A stretch of 41,844 nucleotides of DNA from an uncultured Pelagibacteraceae bacterium. GTDB lineage: Bacteria > Pseudomonadota > Alphaproteobacteria > Pelagibacterales > Pelagibacteraceae. This document shows, piece after piece, positions 17,906 to 26,592 of this stretch; position 1 is the stretch's first letter, and the number at the start of each line of letters is the position of its first letter. Below the pieces are notes generated by a model that was not told where the DNA came from, searched no databases, and saw only the letters and a program-made list of their open reading frames with translations. Both the position numbers and the translations under genes were made by a program. The stretch covers positions 1 through 41,844 of the forward strand of contig CABXRS010000009.1 in assembly GCA_902514665.1 (NCBI GenBank). The letters run 5' to 3'.

Positions 17906-18550
17906 ATGCCACATACTGGGCAAATCATGGCAAAATATAAGCTAACTTGGAAAGATCTAACAACAACGGATTTTAAAACATATTTGTTCGCAATGTTCAA
18001 AGCGTTCATTCCTAAAAAAAAAATTAAAAATTTAGATGAACTCGAAGTATTCATTCAAACTAAATCTGCATGGGTTACGCAAGTAACTTTATATAATTAT
18101 TTAAAAACTCGGATGGGAACAAGATATGTCCTCCATTTTGATAATGATGAGTTCATGGGGTCTGTCAATCTTGCTAAATGGAATATTTATTCTGTAGCAC
18201 TTCAAGATTTATCTCTTTTTACATTCTCTTATTTAAAAGTGAATTTTAATTTTCAAGACACCGATAAGGCGAAAGAGATTTTTAATAAAATATTAGACGA
18301 TGAAATTTCAAATAAAATGCCACTAGATATTGTTGACCAAGCTAGAATAGATTTTGACAACAGATTTCAAAATACTAATTGGGATACTTATTATACAGAC
18401 CTTCCATTTAATCCAAGTGCACTCTCTTTGTACAAATGGGCGCCAATCGCTGAAGAATTAAAATCCTTAGATCGTAAAATTGTCTTAAACTCTATGATAT
18501 TAAAGTGGGATGTTATCAAACAAGAATTTCAAAACTTAATTCAGTTTTAA
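17906..18550 (+). CDS. Conserved-looking hypothetical protein between symporter and acs
   Basis: A 214-residue soluble protein of no family I recognise. It is rich in Lys, Asp, Phe and Trp, with no signal peptide or membrane segment. Features are [49 protein letters not shown] and a C-terminal [37 protein letters not shown] 17927 (MAKYKL) is an alternative start. It diverges from the symporter pair, and its stop overlaps the acs stop by four bases. Position suggests a link to carboxylate uptake, but that is inference only. Confidence 0.7.
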   Translation: MPHTGQIMAKYKLTWKDLTTTDFKTYLFAMFKAFIPKKKIKNLDELEVFIQTKSAWVTQVTLYNYLKTRMGTRYVLHFDNDEFMGSVNLAKWNIYSVALQDLSLFTFSYLKVNFNFQDTDKAKEIFNKILDDEISNKMPLDIVDQARIDFDNRFQNTNWDTYYTDLPFNPSALSLYKWAPIAEELKSLDRKIVLNSMILKWDVIKQEFQNLIQF

Positions 18551-20673
18551 ATATTTTTTCTATTATCAACTAAACTATCAACAACGCTTGGATCAGCCAA
18601 AGTCGTAGTATCACCTAATTGTCCATGTTCGTTTGCAGCGATCTTTCTTAAAATTCTTCTCATTATTTTACCCGATCTAGTTTTTGGAAGACCTGGAGTA
18701 AAATGTATAAAGTCTGGAGTTGCAAGTGGACCAATTTGCTTTCTAACCCAAAGTTTTAAATCTCTTTCAAGATCTCCAGTTTCAGTTTCACCTGCATTTA
18801 AAGTGACGTAACAATATAGACCGTTTCCTTTAATATCATGTGGGTAACCAACTACTGCTGCTTCAGCAACTTTTGGATGAGCAACAAATGCACTTTCGAT
18901 TTCAGCAGTACCTAAATTATGTCCAGATACAATAATTACATCATCAACTCGTCCAGTGATCCAGTAATATCCATCTTTATCTCTTCTACATCCATCACCA
19001 GTAAAATATTTCCCGTTGAACTGAGAAAAATATGTGTCGATAAATCTTTTATGGTCTCCATAAACAGTTCTCATTTGACCTGGCCATGATTGAGCAATAC
19101 AAAGTCTTCCTTCTCCGGCGCCTTTTATCTCTTTTCCGTTTTTATCTACAATGACAGGTTTTATTCCATAAAAAGGTTTTGTCGCTGAACCAGGTTTTAA
19201 CGGAATGGCTCCTGTTTGAGGAGCTATCAGGATTCCTCCTGTTTCAGTTTGCCACCAAGTATCTACAATTGGGCTCCTAGAGTCCCCAACTGTTTTGTAA
19301 TACCACATCCAAGCCTCAGGATTAATTGGTTCACCAACAGTACCAAGTAATTTTAGTGACTTTCTAGAAGTTTTCTTAACTGGTTTATCACCTTCACGCA
19401 TTAAAGCTCTAATTGCCGTGGGAGCAGTGTAGAAAATATTAACTTTATATTTATCAACGATCTGCCACCATCTCGAAGTGTCAGGATAATTAGGAATTCC
19501 CTCAAACATTATTGTTGTTGCACCATTAGCAAGAGGTCCATAGACGATATAACTATGCCCAGTTACCCATCCAATATCAGCAGTACACCAATAAATATCT
19601 TTTGGTTTATAGTTAAAAATGTATTGATGTGTCATTGATGCATAAACCATATATCCACCAGTAGTATGAAGAACTCCTTTTGGTTTACCAGTTGAACCTG
19701 AAGTATATAAAATAAATAAAGGATCCTCCGCATTCATTTCTTCTGGCTCACAATGACTTGGAACATCTTTTATTAGATCATGATACCAAACATCTCTTTG
19801 TTCATTCCAATTGATGTAATTTCCAGTTCGTTTAACAACAATACATTTTTTTACATTAGGACAACTTGTTAGAGCCTCGTCTGTTGTATATTTTAAAGGA
19901 ATAGTTTTTCCACCTCTAACACCTTCATCAGCAGTAATTATATATTCAGACTCACAATCATTTACTCTACCTGAAATCGACTCTGCAGAAAAACCACCAA
20001 ATATTATTGAATGAACGGCACCAATTCTGACACATGCTAACATTAAAATTGCAAGCTCTGGTATCATGGTCAAATAAATTGTAACTCTATCACCTTTTTT
20101 AATTCCAAGTTTTTTTAGACCATTCGCAGCCTTTGAAACTTTTTGGTATAATTGTTTGTAGGTTATTTTCTGACTATCTTTCGGATCATCACCAACCCAA
20201 ATAATTGCAGTTTTATCTTTTTTGTCTTTTAAATGTCTATCGATACAATTTGCAGAAGCATTTAAAGTTCCATCTTGATACCATTTAATTTTTACTTCTT
20301 TATTACTGTATTTAACATCTTTGATTTTTTTATAGGGTTTTATCCAAGTAATTCTTTTTCCCTCTTTTCTCCAAAAATCATCATTACTCTTTATAGATTG
20401 AGAATATTTTTGTTGGTACTTACTTTTATTTGCCAAACTTACTTTTACCCACTCTGGTTTAGTTTTTATGACTATTTCAGGCGGAGCAGAAGCATTCTCT
20501 TTTTTGGTCTTCTTTTTACTTTTCTTTCTTCTTTTAATTTTTTTTGAAACTTTTTTTACTTTAGTTTTTTTCTTAACTTTTTTAGACGATTTATTTTTTA
20601 CTTTAGTTTTTTTCTTAACTTTTTTAGACGATTTATTTTTTACTTTAGATTTTTTTTTCTTTTTTTTGGGCAT
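18547..20673 (-). CDS. acs: Acetyl-CoA synthetase with a lysine-rich N-terminal extension
   Basis: AMP-forming ligase activating acetate to acetyl-CoA. The catalytic body is complete: [13 protein letters not shown], the P-loop [10 protein letters not shown] at 324-333, [32 protein letters not shown] and the acetylatable Lys669 in [10 protein letters not shown]. The first ~58 residues are almost all Lys/Ser/Val/Thr/Arg, including an exact 14-residue repeat (10-23 and 24-37). There is no Met between residues 1 and 203, so the tail appears to be translated, unless the TTG at codon 80 is used. The 708 residues exceed the usual ~650. It follows tsaD and the EVE gene on the same strand. Confidence 0.95.
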   Translation of the reverse strand: MPKKKKKKSKVKNKSSKKVKKKTKVKNKSSKKVKKKTKVKKVSKKIKRRKKSKKKTKKENASAPPEIVIKTKPEWVKVSLANKSKYQQKYSQSIKSNDDFWRKEGKRITWIKPYKKIKDVKYSNKEVKIKWYQDGTLNASANCIDRHLKDKKDKTAIIWVGDDPKDSQKITYKQLYQKVSKAANGLKKLGIKKGDRVTIYLTMIPELAILMLACVRIGAVHSIIFGGFSAESISGRVNDCESEYIITADEGVRGGKTIPLKYTTDEALTSCPNVKKCIVVKRTGNYINWNEQRDVWYHDLIKDVPSHCEPEEMNAEDPLFILYTSGSTGKPKGVLHTTGGYMVYASMTHQYIFNYKPKDIYWCTADIGWVTGHSYIVYGPLANGATTIMFEGIPNYPDTSRWWQIVDKYKVNIFYTAPTAIRALMREGDKPVKKTSRKSLKLLGTVGEPINPEAWMWYYKTVGDSRSPIVDTWWQTETGGILIAPQTGAIPLKPGSATKPFYGIKPVIVDKNGKEIKGAGEGRLCIAQSWPGQMRTVYGDHKRFIDTYFSQFNGKYFTGDGCRRDKDGYYWITGRVDDVIIVSGHNLGTAEIESAFVAHPKVAEAAVVGYPHDIKGNGLYCYVTLNAGETETGDLERDLKLWVRKQIGPLATPDFIHFTPGLPKTRSGKIMRRILRKIAANEHGQLGDTTTLADPSVVDSLVDNRKNI
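20558..20641. repeat. Perfect 42-bp tandem duplication inside acs
   Basis: Two identical 42-bp units (20558-20599 and 20600-20641) followed by a partial third beginning ACTTTAG at 20642. Each unit encodes 14 residues ([14 protein letters not shown]), so the frame is kept. Zero differences between copies suggests a recent duplication or ongoing slippage/homogenisation. The unit contains A/T homopolymers of six to seven bases. Confidence 0.95.
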
Positions 20674-20688
20674 GTTAAAATTTTTTTT

Positions 20689-21102
20689 TTAAATTCTACT
20701 CATGTTATTTATGATTTTCCAGCTTTTATAATCGATTGGCATCACAGATAATCTACTCTGTTTAATCAACGCTAAATTACTCAATTCCTTGCGTTTTTTT
20801 ATATCTTCTAAAGTAACAGTTCTATCTAATTTCTTTTTAAACTTAACAGTTACAGCTACAAAGCGCCCACTTTTATCAGTTTTGTCAATGTAATGTTCTT
20901 TAATGACCTCTACAATACCGACAATTTCCTTACCGATATTTGAATGATAAAAAAAACAAAGATCACCCTTTTTCATAGTTTTTAAATTTTTTGCAGCCTG
21001 ATAATTTCTTACACCATCCCATGGAGCACCTTTAGCACCTGATTTTATTTGTTGATCAATAGACCACACATCTGGTTCAGATTTCATTAACCAATACTGC
21101 AT
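20689..21102 (-). CDS. EVE-domain protein
   Basis: A 137-residue single EVE (PUA-like) domain: YWLMKSEPDVWSIDQ at the start, WDGVRNYQAAKNLKTMKKGDLCFFYHSN in the middle and IVGIVEVIKE after it. EVE domains resemble YTH readers and are thought to bind modified bases; the bacterial role is unknown. The start overlaps the tsaD stop as TAATG. tsaD-EVE neighbourhood is frequent in alphaproteobacteria, which hints at a link to tRNA or nucleic-acid modification. acs follows after 15 bases. Confidence 0.92.
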   Translation of the reverse strand: MQYWLMKSEPDVWSIDQQIKSGAKGAPWDGVRNYQAAKNLKTMKKGDLCFFYHSNIGKEIVGIVEVIKEHYIDKTDKSGRFVAVTVKFKKKLDRTVTLEDIKKRKELSNLALIKQSRLSVMPIDYKSWKIINNMSRI

Positions 21103-22175
21103 TATAATTGAACTCCAGCTCCTTTTAAAAAAGCAGCTTCTTCATCCAAAGGCCATCTAGGTTTTGCAGGGTGATCCAATTCACTAAACTGTTTTAATTT
21201 AAATTTTTCTAAACCAACCATAGCTATCATTGCAGCATTATCTCCACAAAGTTCTATTGGTGGAAAAATGCTTTGGTAGTTTTGCTCTTTACATAAACTG
21301 ATTAGCATATTTCTAATATTTTTATTAGCCGCAACTCCTCCAGCAACAACAAAATTTTTTTCGGTCAGATTATTTTGTTTTTCGAATTCTTTAAAAGCAA
21401 CATTAGTTTTTTTATGCAAAATTTCCTCTATGGTTTTTTGAAAAGATGCAGCTAGATCAAATTTTTCCTGATCTGTCTTAATATTTTTTGTTACTCTTAA
21501 AACTGCTGTTTTAAGACCTGCAAAAGATAAATTACAACCACCTTTACTAAAAATAGGTTTTGGTAAATCATATTTACTAGGATCACCTTTTTTTGCTAAA
21601 ACTTCGATTTGAGGACCACCCGGAAATTCAATTCCTAAAAGTTTTGCAGTTTTATCAAATGCTTCACCTAAAGCGTCGTCAATGGTTGTTCCTAATCTTT
21701 TATATTTACCTAAACCTTGAACATTTAAAAATTGTGAATGTCCACCTGATATTAACAAAAGTAGATATGGATAATTTAAATTTGAATTTAATTTAGGACT
21801 TAAAGCGTGACCTTCAAGATGATTAACTGCTATAAAAGGTTTATCAATTGAAGTGGCAAAAGCTTTTCCAAAACTTAAACCAACTGACAAACAAACAATC
21901 AATCCAGGTCCTGCAGTGGAAGCTACAGCGTCAATTTCATCGATTTTTTTTCCACTATCGTCAATAGCTTTTTGAACAATCCAATCAATTTTTTCAATAT
22001 GAGATCGCGCTGCTAATTCTGGAACCACTCCACCAAATTTTTTATGAACTTCAACTTGACTTGAAACAATATTTGATAAGACTATTGGATTTCCCTGATC
22101 ATTTTCGGTTATTATTGATGCAGCTGTCTCATCACAGCTCGTTTCTATTCCGAGAATTAAGGGTTTTTTGCTCAT
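21102..22175 (-). CDS. tsaD: tRNA N6-threonylcarbamoyladenosine transferase TsaD
   Basis: Transfers the threonylcarbamoyl group to A37 of ANN-decoding tRNAs, working with TsaB and TsaE. The actin-like ATPase fold shows LILGIETSCDETAASI at the start, GVVPELAARSHIEKID, the metal site AVNHLEGHALSP, LLLISGGHSQFL, DDALGEAFDKTAKLLG, FSKGGCNLSFAGLKTAV and FVVAGGVAANKNIR. The length of 357 residues is normal. It diverges from hemC across 56 bases. Confidence 0.97.
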   Translation of the reverse strand: MSKKPLILGIETSCDETAASIITENDQGNPIVLSNIVSSQVEVHKKFGGVVPELAARSHIEKIDWIVQKAIDDSGKKIDEIDAVASTAGPGLIVCLSVGLSFGKAFATSIDKPFIAVNHLEGHALSPKLNSNLNYPYLLLLISGGHSQFLNVQGLGKYKRLGTTIDDALGEAFDKTAKLLGIEFPGGPQIEVLAKKGDPSKYDLPKPIFSKGGCNLSFAGLKTAVLRVTKNIKTDQEKFDLAASFQKTIEEILHKKTNVAFKEFEKQNNLTEKNFVVAGGVAANKNIRNMLISLCKEQNYQSIFPPIELCGDNAAMIAMVGLEKFKLKQFSELDHPAKPRWPLDEEAAFLKGAGVQL

Positions 22176-22231
22176 TCAAATAGTTTTTAATAATTGTACA
22201 ATCTCAATACAAGTAAGAAATAAATATATTT

Positions 22232-23149
22232 ATGAATAGAAAAATTATCATTGGATCAAGAGGAAGCAAGTTGGCGATGCTTTATGCTGAAAAAGCTAAA
22301 GATAAAATTGTCAAAACCACTGATTTTAGTGAGGAAGACTTAGTTATAAAAAAAATTCCTACTAAAGGGGATGAGTTTCAGGATGTAAGATTGTCAGAAG
22401 TTGGAGGCAAAGGACTATTTTCAAGTAATATTGAAAATGAGCTTCAAGATAAAAATATTGATGTTGCAGTTCATGCACTCAAAGATATGCCAGCTCTTGA
22501 AACAAAAGGTCTTAAAACAAACTCATTTTTAGAAAGAAATGATCCAAGGGAAATTCTTATTACAGTGAATAAAAAAAAATTAAGTGAATTAAAAAAAAAT
22601 TCTATAATTGGAACTTCATCTTTTAGAAGAGAATATCAAATTAAAAAAATTAGATCAGATCTTGAATGCAAACTTATTAGGGGAAATGTTGATACACGAA
22701 TTAAAAAATTAAAAGATGGAATGTATGACGCAATAATTTTGTCTTATGCAGGAATTAAATTTTTAAATTTTGATGATGAAATCTCAGAAATTTTTTCCCC
22801 AGAACAACTGATACCAAGTGCTGGACAAGGTATAATCGCTCTTCAATGCAGAGAAGGTGATGATGAAATAATCTCAGTTTTAAAAAAAATAAATCACAAT
22901 GAAACATTTATGAGAGCACATGTTGAGAGAGATATTTTAAAAGTTTTGGGGGGAGATTGTGAAACCGCAGTTGGAGCCCACTCCATAATAAAAGATGATA
23001 AAATTATTGTTGAAGCAGAACTATTCTCTTTAGATGGCACTAAAAGATTTTATGAAAAAAAAACTGGCAAAGCAGAAGATTTCAGTCAAATTGGTAGAGA
23101 ATTAGGTCAAATTTTAAAAACAAAATCTAACAATTCTTATAAAAGATAA
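22232..23149 (+). CDS. hemC: Porphobilinogen deaminase (hydroxymethylbilane synthase)
   Basis: Polymerises four porphobilinogens into hydroxymethylbilane for haem. The start IIIGSRGSKLAMLYAEKAK, catalytic Asp85 in AVHALKDMPA, GTSSFRREYQIKKI and GNVDTRIKKL, and the dipyrromethane-attachment Cys243 in LGGDCETAVGAHS are all present. The length of 305 residues is normal. It is followed after one base by hemD, and it opposes tsaD, an arrangement typical of alphaproteobacteria. Confidence 0.97.
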   Translation: MNRKIIIGSRGSKLAMLYAEKAKDKIVKTTDFSEEDLVIKKIPTKGDEFQDVRLSEVGGKGLFSSNIENELQDKNIDVAVHALKDMPALETKGLKTNSFLERNDPREILITVNKKKLSELKKNSIIGTSSFRREYQIKKIRSDLECKLIRGNVDTRIKKLKDGMYDAIILSYAGIKFLNFDDEISEIFSPEQLIPSAGQGIIALQCREGDDEIISVLKKINHNETFMRAHVERDILKVLGGDCETAVGAHSIIKDDKIIVEAELFSLDGTKRFYEKKTGKAEDFSQIGRELGQILKTKSNNSYKR

Positions 23150-23150
23150 T

Positions 23151-23849
23151 ATGCATATTTTATTAACAAGACCATTAGAAGATTGTTCTGAAATGATTAC
23201 TAAATTCAAATCTTTAGGTCATCAAGTTTCTCATCTTCCTTTACTAAGTGTTGAGGAGATAATTCATGATAAAATTAATTTTGAAGATTTTAACGGAATT
23301 ATTTTCACTAGTGCTAATGCTGTAAAATTTCTAAATCATGACGAAATTAATAAGACAATTAAATGTTTTTGTGTTGGAGAAACAACTGAAAAAAAAGCAA
23401 GAAGTTTTGGTTTCCAAAATACAATTGCAGCAGAAGGAAATGTTTCAAACTTAAAAGAATTAATCTTGCAAAACTATGAAGCATCGAGCGGTAAGTTACT
23501 GTATGTAAGTGGAGAAACTATATCCGTAGATCTTGACCAACAGTTAATAAATGAAGGTTATAGTATTAAGAGGATTGTGAATTATAGAGCTATTCAAAAT
23601 ATGAATTTTAATGAAGCCTTTGTTAAAGAATTAAAACAAAATATGCCTGACATGGTCTATGTTTACTCCCAAAACAGTGGATCAAGCTTTTTGCACTTTA
23701 TCAAAATTCATCAATTAGAAAGCTTATGGATGGATACGAATTTAATGTGTATAGGTGAAAAAACCTCATCAATACTGAACGAAATTAAATGGAAAAAGAT
23801 ATTTCTTTTTAATCCTGGAGAAGAGGAGTTTTTGTTATATAAAATTTAG
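23151..23849 (+). CDS. hemD: Uroporphyrinogen-III synthase
   Basis: Closes hydroxymethylbilane with D-ring inversion. The family is poorly conserved, but HILLTRPLEDCSEMITKFKSLGH at the start, FNGIIFTSANAVKFL, FCVGETTEKKARSFGF, LLYVSGETISVDL, VNYRAI and VYVYSQNSGSSFLHFI are the expected landmarks of the two-lobed fold. The length of 232 residues is normal. The tight hemC-hemD spacing supports the call. Confidence 0.92.
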   Translation: MHILLTRPLEDCSEMITKFKSLGHQVSHLPLLSVEEIIHDKINFEDFNGIIFTSANAVKFLNHDEINKTIKCFCVGETTEKKARSFGFQNTIAAEGNVSNLKELILQNYEASSGKLLYVSGETISVDLDQQLINEGYSIKRIVNYRAIQNMNFNEAFVKELKQNMPDMVYVYSQNSGSSFLHFIKIHQLESLWMDTNLMCIGEKTSSILNEIKWKKIFLFNPGEEEFLLYKI

Positions 23850-23851
23850 CC

Positions 23852-24937
23852 ATGGATATAATAAATAATTTTTCTGAAATATTTTTATCAGTTTGGAATA
23901 AGGGAATTCTTGGAGTTGATATTTTTCAAATTTTAATTGGTATTGGTATATTTTTAGTTTTTCTAGTTTTTAGAGGTCTGATCAGTAAATTAGTTATTAA
24001 AAAATTAGAAGTTATATCAAAGAGAACTACAAATAAGCTAGACGACACATTCGTTCAATCTTTAGAAGGACCTGCAAGATTTCTGCCAATTGTGTTAGGT
24101 TTTTTTATTGCAAGTTATTACATGACTTTTTCTGCTGAAGGTAGAGATGTGGTAGATACTATTAACAGAACCTTAATAACAATTTTAATATTTTGGGTTA
24201 TCCATCAAATAATTGAACCAGTATCTTATATATTAAGTGGACTAGATAAACTTTTAACAAGAGAACTTATTGGATGGATAATTAAATCATTAAAAGTATT
24301 AATTTTTATACTTGGGTTAGCTGCTGTTTTAGAGTTATGGGGAATTAAAATTGGTCCAATTATTGCAGGACTAGGCTTGTTTGGAGTTGCAGTAGCTCTA
24401 GGTGCACAAGACTTATTTAAAAATTTAATTTCAGGAATTTTAGTATTGGTTGAAAAAAGATTTAAAATTGGAGATTGGATTGCAGTTGAAGGGATTATAG
24501 AAGGGATAGTTGAAAAAATTGGTTTTAGGTCCACAACGATTAGAAAGTTTGATAAGTCTTTAGCAATTATTCCCAACTTTCAGTTTGCAGAAAATGCAGT
24601 GATAAATGTTAGTGAAACTTCTAATTGGAGAGTGAGGTGGATTATAACTCTTCAGTATGACTCTACCATTGATCAATTAAAAAAAATAAGAAACGAAATA
24701 GAGGAATATATTAATAAAAGTGAGGATTTTAACCAAGCAACAGGAGTTGCTGTAAGAATAGAAAAATTTTCAGACAGTTCTATTGATTTACTGGTGAGAT
24801 GTTTCACAAATTCTAATAGTTGGAGTAATTCTTTAGAAGTGAAAGAGAGATTAGCAATTGAAATTAAACAGATAGTTGAAAAAAACGGTGCTTCTTTTGC
24901 TTTTCCAAGTCAGTCGATTTATGTCGAAAAAAAATGA
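23852..24937 (+). CDS. MscS-family mechanosensitive channel
   Basis: A 361-residue inner-membrane channel with about five hydrophobic segments. The last is the pore-lining helix, with Gly/Ala-rich IGPIIAGLGLFGVAVALGAQ followed by DLFKNLISGILVLVEKRFKIGDWIAVEG, the classic TM3b/beta-domain junction. The C-terminal vestibule (VGFRSTTIRKFDKSLAIIPN-like) follows. Role: release of solutes on hypo-osmotic shock, or small-ion conductance. It begins two bases after hemD and overlaps yggT by four bases (ATGA), so all are probably co-transcribed. Confidence 0.93.
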   Translation: MDIINNFSEIFLSVWNKGILGVDIFQILIGIGIFLVFLVFRGLISKLVIKKLEVISKRTTNKLDDTFVQSLEGPARFLPIVLGFFIASYYMTFSAEGRDVVDTINRTLITILIFWVIHQIIEPVSYILSGLDKLLTRELIGWIIKSLKVLIFILGLAAVLELWGIKIGPIIAGLGLFGVAVALGAQDLFKNLISGILVLVEKRFKIGDWIAVEGIIEGIVEKIGFRSTTIRKFDKSLAIIPNFQFAENAVINVSETSNWRVRWIITLQYDSTIDQLKKIRNEIEEYINKSEDFNQATGVAVRIEKFSDSSIDLLVRCFTNSNSWSNSLEVKERLAIEIKQIVEKNGASFAFPSQSIYVEKK

Positions 24938-25224
24938 TAGCAATTTTTTATTTAGTTTTACAAATTTTAAAACTTTACTCGTACGTTGTAATTGCTAACG
25001 TAATTATTAGTTGGTTAATTGCTTTTAACGTTTTGAATACCCAAAACAGATTTGTTTACTCTTTACTAGAGTTAACCTACAGACTTACAGATCCAATATT
25101 AAATAAAATCAGACGTTTTATACCTAATTTAGGTTCTTTAGACATATCTCCTGTAATTCTACTACTGTTGATTTGGTTTATCGAAATGTGTATGAAACTC
25201 TACATTGCGCCAATGATTTTTTAG
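24934..25224 (+). CDS. YggT-family membrane protein
   Basis: A 96-residue protein with two membrane helices flanking the family signature: VIISWLIAFN, LELTYRLTDPILNKIRRFIPN and LDISPVILLLLIWFI. Function is not established. Its start overlaps the MscS stop (ATGA), and folD follows after 10 bases. A second, more divergent relative is encoded at 15296-15652. Confidence 0.92.
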   Translation: MIAIFYLVLQILKLYSYVVIANVIISWLIAFNVLNTQNRFVYSLLELTYRLTDPILNKIRRFIPNLGSLDISPVILLLLIWFIEMCMKLYIAPMIF

Positions 25225-25234
25225 AAAGATAAAA

Positions 25235-26080
25235 ATGATTTTAATAGATGGAAAGAAAGCTGCTGCAGAGTTAAGAGAAGAGCTTAAGCATGAAGTCACG
25301 GGATTAAAAGCAAAATATAATAAAGTACCAGGTTTAACAGTTATCCTGATAGGAGATTTTACTCCAAGCCAAATTTATGTAAGAAATAAAGAAAAATCAG
25401 CTAATGAGGTTGGTTTAAAATCTGAAGTTATTAAATATCCAGATTCAGTCGAGGAAAAAACAGTATTAGAAAAAATTGAAGAATTAAATAAAGATAATTC
25501 GGTTTCGGGAATACTAGTTCAGTTACCACTACCAAAACATATTGATAAACAAAAAGTTATTGAAACTATTTTACCCTCAAAAGATGTTGATGGTTTTCAT
25601 CCAATGAATGTTGGAAATCTTTCTTCTGGATATGAAAGTTCAGTGCCTTGCACTCCTTTGGGTTGCTATTTATTAATTAAAAAAGTTGAACCTAATTTAA
25701 ATGGAAAAAAAGCAGTAATTGTTGGAAGATCAAATTTAAATGGAAAGCCAATGACACAACTTCTTTTAAAAGAAAATTGTACTGTAACAATTACTCATTC
25801 AAAAACCAAAGACCTAAAAGCAGAATGTTTAGAGGCAGATATTATAGTTGCAGCAGTTGGAATTCCAGAACTTGTCAAAGGTGACTGGGTTAAAAAAAAT
25901 ACTATAGTTATTGATGTAGGTATTAATAAAACTGATAAGGGTATTGTCGGAGATGTTGATTTTGATGAAGTTTCTAAAAAAGCAAAAGCACTAACGCCAG
26001 TTCCTGGTGGTGTGGGCCCTATGACAATCGCTTGTTTATTGAAAAATACTATAGAGTGTTTCAAAAGATCGCAAATTTAG
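25235..26080 (+). CDS. folD: Methylenetetrahydrofolate dehydrogenase / cyclohydrolase
   Basis: Bifunctional enzyme converting 5,10-methylene-THF to 10-formyl-THF, which supplies purine synthesis (PurH is also in this window). The signatures TVILIGDFTPSQIYVRNKEKS (catalytic Lys in YVRNKEKS), GILVQLPLPKHID, KDVDGFHPMNVG, CTPLGCYLLIK, VGRSNLNGKPM and PVPGGVGPMTIACLL are all intact. The length of 281 residues is normal. It has a weak GAAAGA ribosome site. Confidence 0.97.
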   Translation: MILIDGKKAAAELREELKHEVTGLKAKYNKVPGLTVILIGDFTPSQIYVRNKEKSANEVGLKSEVIKYPDSVEEKTVLEKIEELNKDNSVSGILVQLPLPKHIDKQKVIETILPSKDVDGFHPMNVGNLSSGYESSVPCTPLGCYLLIKKVEPNLNGKKAVIVGRSNLNGKPMTQLLLKENCTVTITHSKTKDLKAECLEADIIVAAVGIPELVKGDWVKKNTIVIDVGINKTDKGIVGDVDFDEVSKKAKALTPVPGGVGPMTIACLLKNTIECFKRSQI

Positions 26081-26117
26081 CAATTAAATCTCTCAATTTA
26101 TTCTGTTAATCTAAGTT

Positions 26118-26321
26118 ATGAAAAAACCAAAGTATCCTTACAGGATTGCCATAATTTTTCTTTTACTAACTTTTCCAACGATTGGAGCCACTCAACTCGG
26201 TTGGTACCTTCATGATCAGCAAACAGGGTTTGATTATGGAATGATAGTAGGTACTATTTCAGTAATCTATGCAGCTTATTTATTGTACGAAAAAAAATGG
26301 AGAGAGGAAGATGAAGATTAG
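26118..26321 (+). CDS. Small two-helix membrane protein
   Basis: 67 residues: a basic start MKKPKYPYR, a hydrophobic helix IAIIFLLLTFPTIGATQLGWYL, a short loop HDQQTGFD, a second helix YGMIVGTISVIYAAYLLY and a charged tail. I do not recognise a family. It lies 37 bases after folD and three bases before the SHOCT-domain gene, probably in one unit. Reasonable hydropathy and spacing suggest it is real. Confidence 0.65.
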   Translation: MKKPKYPYRIAIIFLLLTFPTIGATQLGWYLHDQQTGFDYGMIVGTISVIYAAYLLYEKKWREEDED

Positions 26322-26324
26322 TTT

Positions 26325-26591
26325 ATGGAAAAAATAATTTTTTTTGGATTAGTAATCCTTATTATGGGTTACGTTTTATATTTAGGTGGCATGGCAATTA
26401 TGAATGGATTTAATGCCAAAGAAGCCAACAGAGTTGAAAAAGAGGAATTAGAAGAGGAAACTAAAACAAATATATCAAATGATAACAGTTCACTGAGTGA
26501 TGAATTAGCAAAATTAAATAGTTTGCGAGAAAGTGGAGTGCTTACTCAAGAGGAGTTTGAGAAAGCAAAAAATAAATTATTAAATACCTAA
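26325..26591 (+). CDS. Membrane-anchored SHOCT-domain protein
   Basis: 88 residues: one N-terminal membrane helix (IIFFGLVILIMGYVLYLGGMA), an acidic linker (about 38-58) and a C-terminal SHOCT motif LAKLNSLRESGVLTQEEFEKAKNKLL. SHOCT is a short helical module at the ends of many bacterial proteins, sometimes linked to oligomerisation; its role here is unknown. It is followed after one base by the dioxygenase gene. Confidence 0.8.
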   Translation: MEKIIFFGLVILIMGYVLYLGGMAIMNGFNAKEANRVEKEELEEETKTNISNDNSSLSDELAKLNSLRESGVLTQEEFEKAKNKLLNT

Positions 26592-26592
26592 G

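Noticed and set aside
17803-18054. 83-residue minus-strand ORF in the symporter upstream region
   Set aside because: It overlaps the plus-strand gene at 17906 in antisense and has no recognisable domain.
20558-20649. CRISPR-like repeat
   Set aside because: The 42-bp units abut with no spacer and encode in-frame residues of Acs.
20275-20692. Phe/Leu-rich ORFs on the plus strand opposite the acs N-terminus
   Set aside because: They are mirror images of the lysine-rich tract and show no domain; the minus-strand acs body is unambiguous.
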